Source: Dactylosporangium aurantiacum (GTDB lineage Bacteria; Actinomycetota; Actinomycetes; Mycobacteriales; Micromonosporaceae). From it: a stretch of DNA of 64,000 nt. The stretch covers positions 186,001-250,000 of the forward strand of contig NZ_JNYJ01000007.1 of NCBI RefSeq assembly GCF_000716715.1. The letters are read 5' to 3'. This document shows positions 61,224-64,000 of the stretch, in pieces; position 1 is the stretch's first letter; every line of letters starts with the position of its first letter. Below the pieces are notes generated by a model. The model searched no databases. It was not told the origin of the DNA and saw only the letters and a list, made by a program, of their open reading frames with translations. The position numbers and the translations under genes were made by a program.

Positions 61224-61964
61224 GTGACGGTCGCACCCGCCTACCAGGTCCTCGCTGACCGGCTCCGCGTCGAGATCATTTCCGGCCAGCTCCGGCCGGG
61301 TGCGCGACTGCCGACCGAGCCGCAGTTGTGCGAGCAGTCAGGCCTGAGCCGCTCCACCGTCCGTGAGGCGCTGCGCCTGCTCAGCAGCCAGCACCTGATC
61401 GTCACCACCCGCGGGGTCAACGGCGGCAGCTTCGTCGCCGAGCCTGACGCCCGTACACTCGGCGACTCCCTCACCGAAGGGGTCAGCCTGCTGCTGGCCA
61501 GCGGGGCCGTGAAGGGCGACGACTTCCTCGAGGTCCGCCGCATGCTCGAGGTGCCCGCCGCCGGCCTGGCCGCCGCCCGCCGCGAACCCCACCACCTGCG
61601 CGAGCTGGAAGCGGCCATGTTCGACCCGGACAGCGCCAGCCTCGACGACCGCATCGCCGCCCACGCCGCGTTCCACCTCGCGGTCGCCGCCGCGTCCGGC
61701 AACACCCTGCTCTGCCTGGTCGTGCGCCCGCTCTACACCGTCAGCGACCGCAAGGCCGCCGCCCACAACGCGCCGCCGCCGATGTGGCGCGTCATCGACC
61801 GCGACCACCGGGCACTGCTCGCCGCGATCCGTGACCAGGACATCGACCTCGCCATGGAGATCGCCCGCGGCCACATCGACAACGTCCGCCCGGCCGAGGT
61901 GCCGCCCCAGCACACCCGCATCCCCGTGCCCGGCGTGGCGGCGCTGAAGGAGCGCCCACTGTAG
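61224..61964 (+). CDS. GntR/FadR-family regulator
   Basis: This 246-residue regulator has a winged helix (about 12-75: LRPGARLPTEPQLCEQSGLSR then STVREALRLLSS) and an FCD ligand-binding domain (about 90-225: FLEVRRMLEVPAAGLAA and DDRIAAHAAFHLAVAAASG). FCD members sense organic acids with a metal. The GTG at 61224 has no Shine-Dalgarno sequence and TACGCT about 10 bp upstream, suggesting a leaderless message. The target genes are not apparent. Confidence 0.92.
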   Translation: MTVAPAYQVLADRLRVEIISGQLRPGARLPTEPQLCEQSGLSRSTVREALRLLSSQHLIVTTRGVNGGSFVAEPDARTLGDSLTEGVSLLLASGAVKGDDFLEVRRMLEVPAAGLAAARREPHHLRELEAAMFDPDSASLDDRIAAHAAFHLAVAAASGNTLLCLVVRPLYTVSDRKAAAHNAPPPMWRVIDRDHRALLAAIRDQDIDLAMEIARGHIDNVRPAEVPPQHTRIPVPGVAALKERPL

Positions 61965-61966
61965 GG

Positions 61967-62395
61967 CTACTTCGGCCGGCGTTTGGTCAGGCGGATGCTC
62001 GCCTGGAGGCCGTCGACGGTCGCGGAGACCTCGTCGGCCAGGGCGCTGAGCACCTGCCAGGCGAACGACTCACCGCCGGGGAGCCGCTCGGTGGGGGAGC
62101 CCAGCGGGACCGACGTCTCGACGGTCAACGCGTCGGTGGTGACCGTGAACCGGCAGGCCAGCTCGACGGTGTCGCCGAGCTGCGGGGTCTCGCTCGCCAC
62201 CGCGAGCAGCATCGCGCAGGCCTCGTCGACGGCGATGCGCAGGTCTTCGATCTCGTCGAGGGTGAACTGCAGCCGCGCGGCCAGACCCGCCGTCGCGGTG
62301 CGCAGCACCCCCAGGTAGGCGGGCGACGCCGGGACGGCCAGCAGGACGACGTCGTCGCCGTCCGCGCCTGACCTCTTCGAAACGACCTGAGTCAC
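61967..62395 (-). CDS. RsbW-like anti-sigma regulatory ATPase
   Basis: This 142-residue protein belongs to the HATPase_c_2 (GHKL) group. The N box is IEDLRIAVDEACAML (about 50-64), and the C-terminus ends in SIRLTKRRPK. It resembles anti-sigma factors such as RsbW and UsfX, which bind a SigF/B-type factor and phosphorylate an anti-anti-sigma protein. No sigma factor adjoins it. The GTG at 62395 follows AAGGGGG at eight bases. It converges with the GntR gene (2 bp apart). Confidence 0.85.
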   Translation of the reverse strand: MTQVVSKRSGADGDDVVLLAVPASPAYLGVLRTATAGLAARLQFTLDEIEDLRIAVDEACAMLLAVASETPQLGDTVELACRFTVTTDALTVETSVPLGSPTERLPGGESFAWQVLSALADEVSATVDGLQASIRLTKRRPK

Positions 62396-62567
62396 GCGAT
62401 GAACCCCCTTGCCCGCGACTCTACGACGTCGCCGCACACCCCGGCGCGGCGGACACGACCGTGGGCACGGCGGCGGGGCCCCGTCGGCCCGCGGGCACCG
62501 TCCGCGGCGGCGCCCCGCGCCCCGGGGATCCCACGGACCCACACCCTGCGCGCCTCACGGACCGGCG

Positions 62568-63053
62568 TCACGCCGCCGGGCTCCCCGCCAGTGCCCGCAG
62601 CGCGTCGCCGGAGAGCCGGTACGGCAGCCAGTCCGACTTGTGCCGGGCGCCCAGCGACTCGTAGAAGCCGCGCGCCGGGTTCCAGTCCAGCACCGCCCAC
62701 TCCAGCCGCGGGTACCCCGACTCCACACAGATACGCGCGAGCGCCGCCACGAGTGCCTTCCCGGCCCCGGTGCCGCGGGCCGCCGGTCGCACGTACAGGT
62801 CCTCGAGGTACACCCCGTGCACACCCTCCCAGGTGGAGAACGTCCGGAACCACAGGGCCATCCCGACGGTCTCGCCGTCGACGCGGGCGACGTGGCAGAA
62901 CACCGACGGCGCCGGGTTGAACAGCGCCGCGCGCAGCTGCTCCGGCGTCAGGTGGCACTCCTCGACGGCCTTCTCGAACTCGGCGAGCTCGTACACCATC
63001 GCGACGATCGCCGGCACGTCCTCGTCGGTGGCCGGGTGGATCTCGACGCTCAT
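62568..63053 (-). CDS. GNAT acetyltransferase, diamine-type
   Basis: This 161-residue GNAT protein has the acetyl-CoA loop RPAARGTGAGKALV (about 92-105) and the conserved start PATDEDVPAIVAMVYELAEFEK of the spermidine/spermine (SAT-like) acetyltransferases. LDWNPARGFYESLGAR is the C-terminal motif. The polyamine role is inferred from family resemblance. It is followed on the same strand by 172 bp without a supported gene, then the RsbW-like gene. Confidence 0.88.
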   Translation of the reverse strand: MSVEIHPATDEDVPAIVAMVYELAEFEKAVEECHLTPEQLRAALFNPAPSVFCHVARVDGETVGMALWFRTFSTWEGVHGVYLEDLYVRPAARGTGAGKALVAALARICVESGYPRLEWAVLDWNPARGFYESLGARHKSDWLPYRLSGDALRALAGSPAA

Positions 63054-63075
63054 CTATGTACCTCCGATAAAGAAA

Positions 63076-63108
63076 CGCCCCCCACCCGCGTCAACGGTGT
63101 GGGGGGCG
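63076..63108 (-). terminator. Terminator of sodN
   Basis: A 10-bp stem CGCCCCCCAC/GTGGGGGGCG closes a loop of 13 nt, followed on the minus strand by TTTCTTTATC, 18 bp past the sodN stop. Confidence 0.8.
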
Positions 63109-63125
63109 AACCTGTCAGCCGCAGG

Positions 63126-63530
63126 TCAGGCCTGCTTGGTCTCCCAGAAGATCTTCGCGATCTCGTCGATCTTCGCCAGCAGCTTCTCGGCGACGGCCGG
63201 GTCGACCGAACCCTTGGCGCCGGAGGCACCCGCGAGCTTCGTCGCCTCGTTGAAGAGGTTGTGCAGCTCCGGGTACTTCTCGAAGTGCGGCGGCTTGAAG
63301 TAGTCGGTCCACAGCACCCACAGGTGGTGCTTGACCAGCTCGGCGCGCTGTTCCTTGATCAGCAGGGCCCGGGTACGGAACTCGGGGTCGCTGCTGGCCT
63401 GGTACTTCTCGCTGATTGCCTTGACGGACTCGGCCTCAATACGGGCCTGCGCCGGGTCGTAGACACCACACGGCAGGTCGCAGTGGGCGCTCACCACGGT
63501 GCGCGGGGTGAATAGCCGCGACAGTCGCAT
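63126..63530 (-). CDS. sodN: Nickel superoxide dismutase
   Basis: The protein is 134 residues. A 15-residue leader (MRLSRLFTPRTVVSA) is removed to expose the nickel hook H16-C17-D-L-P-C21-G-V-Y, in which the new N-terminal histidine and both cysteines bind nickel. The rest is the helical bundle (ALLIKEQRAELVKHHLWVLW, ELHNLFNEATKLAG). The maturation protease gene is directly divergent. Nickel would be needed for activity. Confidence 0.97.
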   Translation of the reverse strand: MRLSRLFTPRTVVSAHCDLPCGVYDPAQARIEAESVKAISEKYQASSDPEFRTRALLIKEQRAELVKHHLWVLWTDYFKPPHFEKYPELHNLFNEATKLAGASGAKGSVDPAVAEKLLAKIDEIAKIFWETKQA

Positions 63531-63600
63531 CGAACCCTCCAGGGTGATTTGCGATGATCCTCAGTTGCTGACCCTACTCCTATCCAAGCCCGGGGATTTC

Positions 63601-63915
63601 ATGCGCCTGCCGTGGTTCACCGCACTCGTGCACGGCCCCTCGATGGCGCCGACGCTGCGCCACGGTGATCGGATCCTCGTGCGCCGCGCCCGTACGGCCC
63701 GCCCCGGCGACGTCGTCGTCGGGTGTTTCCGCAGCCGGCCGGGGCTGCTGGTGGTCAAACGCGTGGCCCGGGCCGAGCCCGGCGGATGGTGGCTGACCGG
63801 CGATAATCCCTTCGGATCGGATGATTCAGCCACGTACGGGACCGCCGACATCATCGGACGTGTGACATTTCGCTGGTGGCCACAACCGGTGCGGTTGCGG
63901 CGCGGTCCGGCGTAA
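63601..63915 (+). CDS. sodX: Nickel-SOD maturation protease
   Basis: This 104-residue S26-type signal peptidase-like protein has Ser in HGPSMAPTLR (S14) and Lys in VVKRVAR (K53). It lacks a membrane anchor and is the processing enzyme that cleaves the sodN leader. ATG at 63601, 70 bp from the sodN start. The 85 bp beyond its stop (63916-64000) hold no recognised feature. Confidence 0.93.
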   Translation: MRLPWFTALVHGPSMAPTLRHGDRILVRRARTARPGDVVVGCFRSRPGLLVVKRVARAEPGGWWLTGDNPFGSDDSATYGTADIIGRVTFRWWPQPVRLRRGPA

Positions 63916-64000
63916 GGTGATGCGGATACCGGGTCACCCCCGCTGAATCGCATCTTGAGCGCTTTCACCACCCACGCGCTCCGCGGAAACACCAGCATTG

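Noticed and set aside
63561..63998. Minus-strand open frame at the right edge
   Set aside because: It is antisense to sodX, which has clear catalytic motifs; no gene is supported in 63916-64000.

Overview
The window looks like chromosomal DNA of a high-GC actinomycete, most likely a member of the Micromonosporaceae. The support is the gene content (WhiB proteins, a SigR/RsrA pair, a Spo0M homologue, nickel superoxide dismutase with its protease, PdtaS and UPF0182), the many ATGA/GTGA gene overlaps and the frequent GTG starts. No phage, integrase, transposase or CRISPR array was seen.

Layout. (1) 1-10.4 kb is conserved core: AarF/UbiB-type kinase, ThiF-like E1 protein, DUF5679 zinc protein, YgjP-like metallopeptidase, TIGR03624 zinc-dependent protease, PDZ/S16 YlbL protease and UPF0182 membrane protein. 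The set recalls the Rv3193c-Rv3197 neighbourhood of Mycobacterium tuberculosis. A three-box DnaA-like cluster lies at 2187-2249. (2) 10.5-12.6 kb holds the initiator tRNA, a 1.1 kb degenerate minisatellite and spo0M. (3) 12.6-20.2 kb is a secreted-glycosidase island: GH92, GH2 plus ricin-type domains (frameshifted), and GH18 chitinase. (4) 20.2-28.4 kb holds bioA, a previously unannotated-looking 49-residue secreted micropeptide directly upstream of an HTH/NB-ARC/TPR regulator, a lipoprotein, a Dps with a histone-like tail and a membrane-anchored Hsp70-like protein. (5) 28.4-36.4 kb is a tight minus-strand operon (alpha-oxoamine synthase, MFS exporter, SnoaL-like protein, thiolase, ketoreductase) behind a GGDEF/EAL protein. 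It could be a small-molecule pathway. (6) 36.6-48.4 kb returns to core genes: DMT transporter, hisN, DUF2087, rsgA, aroA, SRAP, a WhiB, a hydrolase, sigR/rsrA and a MoxR/VWA-metallopeptidase pair. (7) 48.4-54.6 kb has a biotinyl-carrier protein, GNAT, TetR/MFS efflux pair, SIS protein and the PdtaS kinase. (8) 54.7-58.4 kb is a sulfate-assimilation operon headed by a cysteine-type leader peptide. (9) 58.4-63.9 kb has a zinc-finger protein, whiB1 with a CRP-like site, a lipid kinase, a GntR regulator, an anti-sigma-like ATPase, GNAT and sodN/sodX.

The most unusual signal is a roughly 77-90 bp dispersed element (copies at 2052, 30735 and 57587). In two of the three places it sits exactly between a stop codon and the next start codon. 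There it carries a mini-ORF that overlaps both neighbours, so translational coupling appears to be preserved across the insertion. A second recurring theme is that short segments at gene 3' ends are copied in tandem beyond the stop codon (4536, 12540, 44941 and 61072). Coordinates and translations were read by eye from the sequence. Family assignments rest on recognisable motifs and were not searched against databases.
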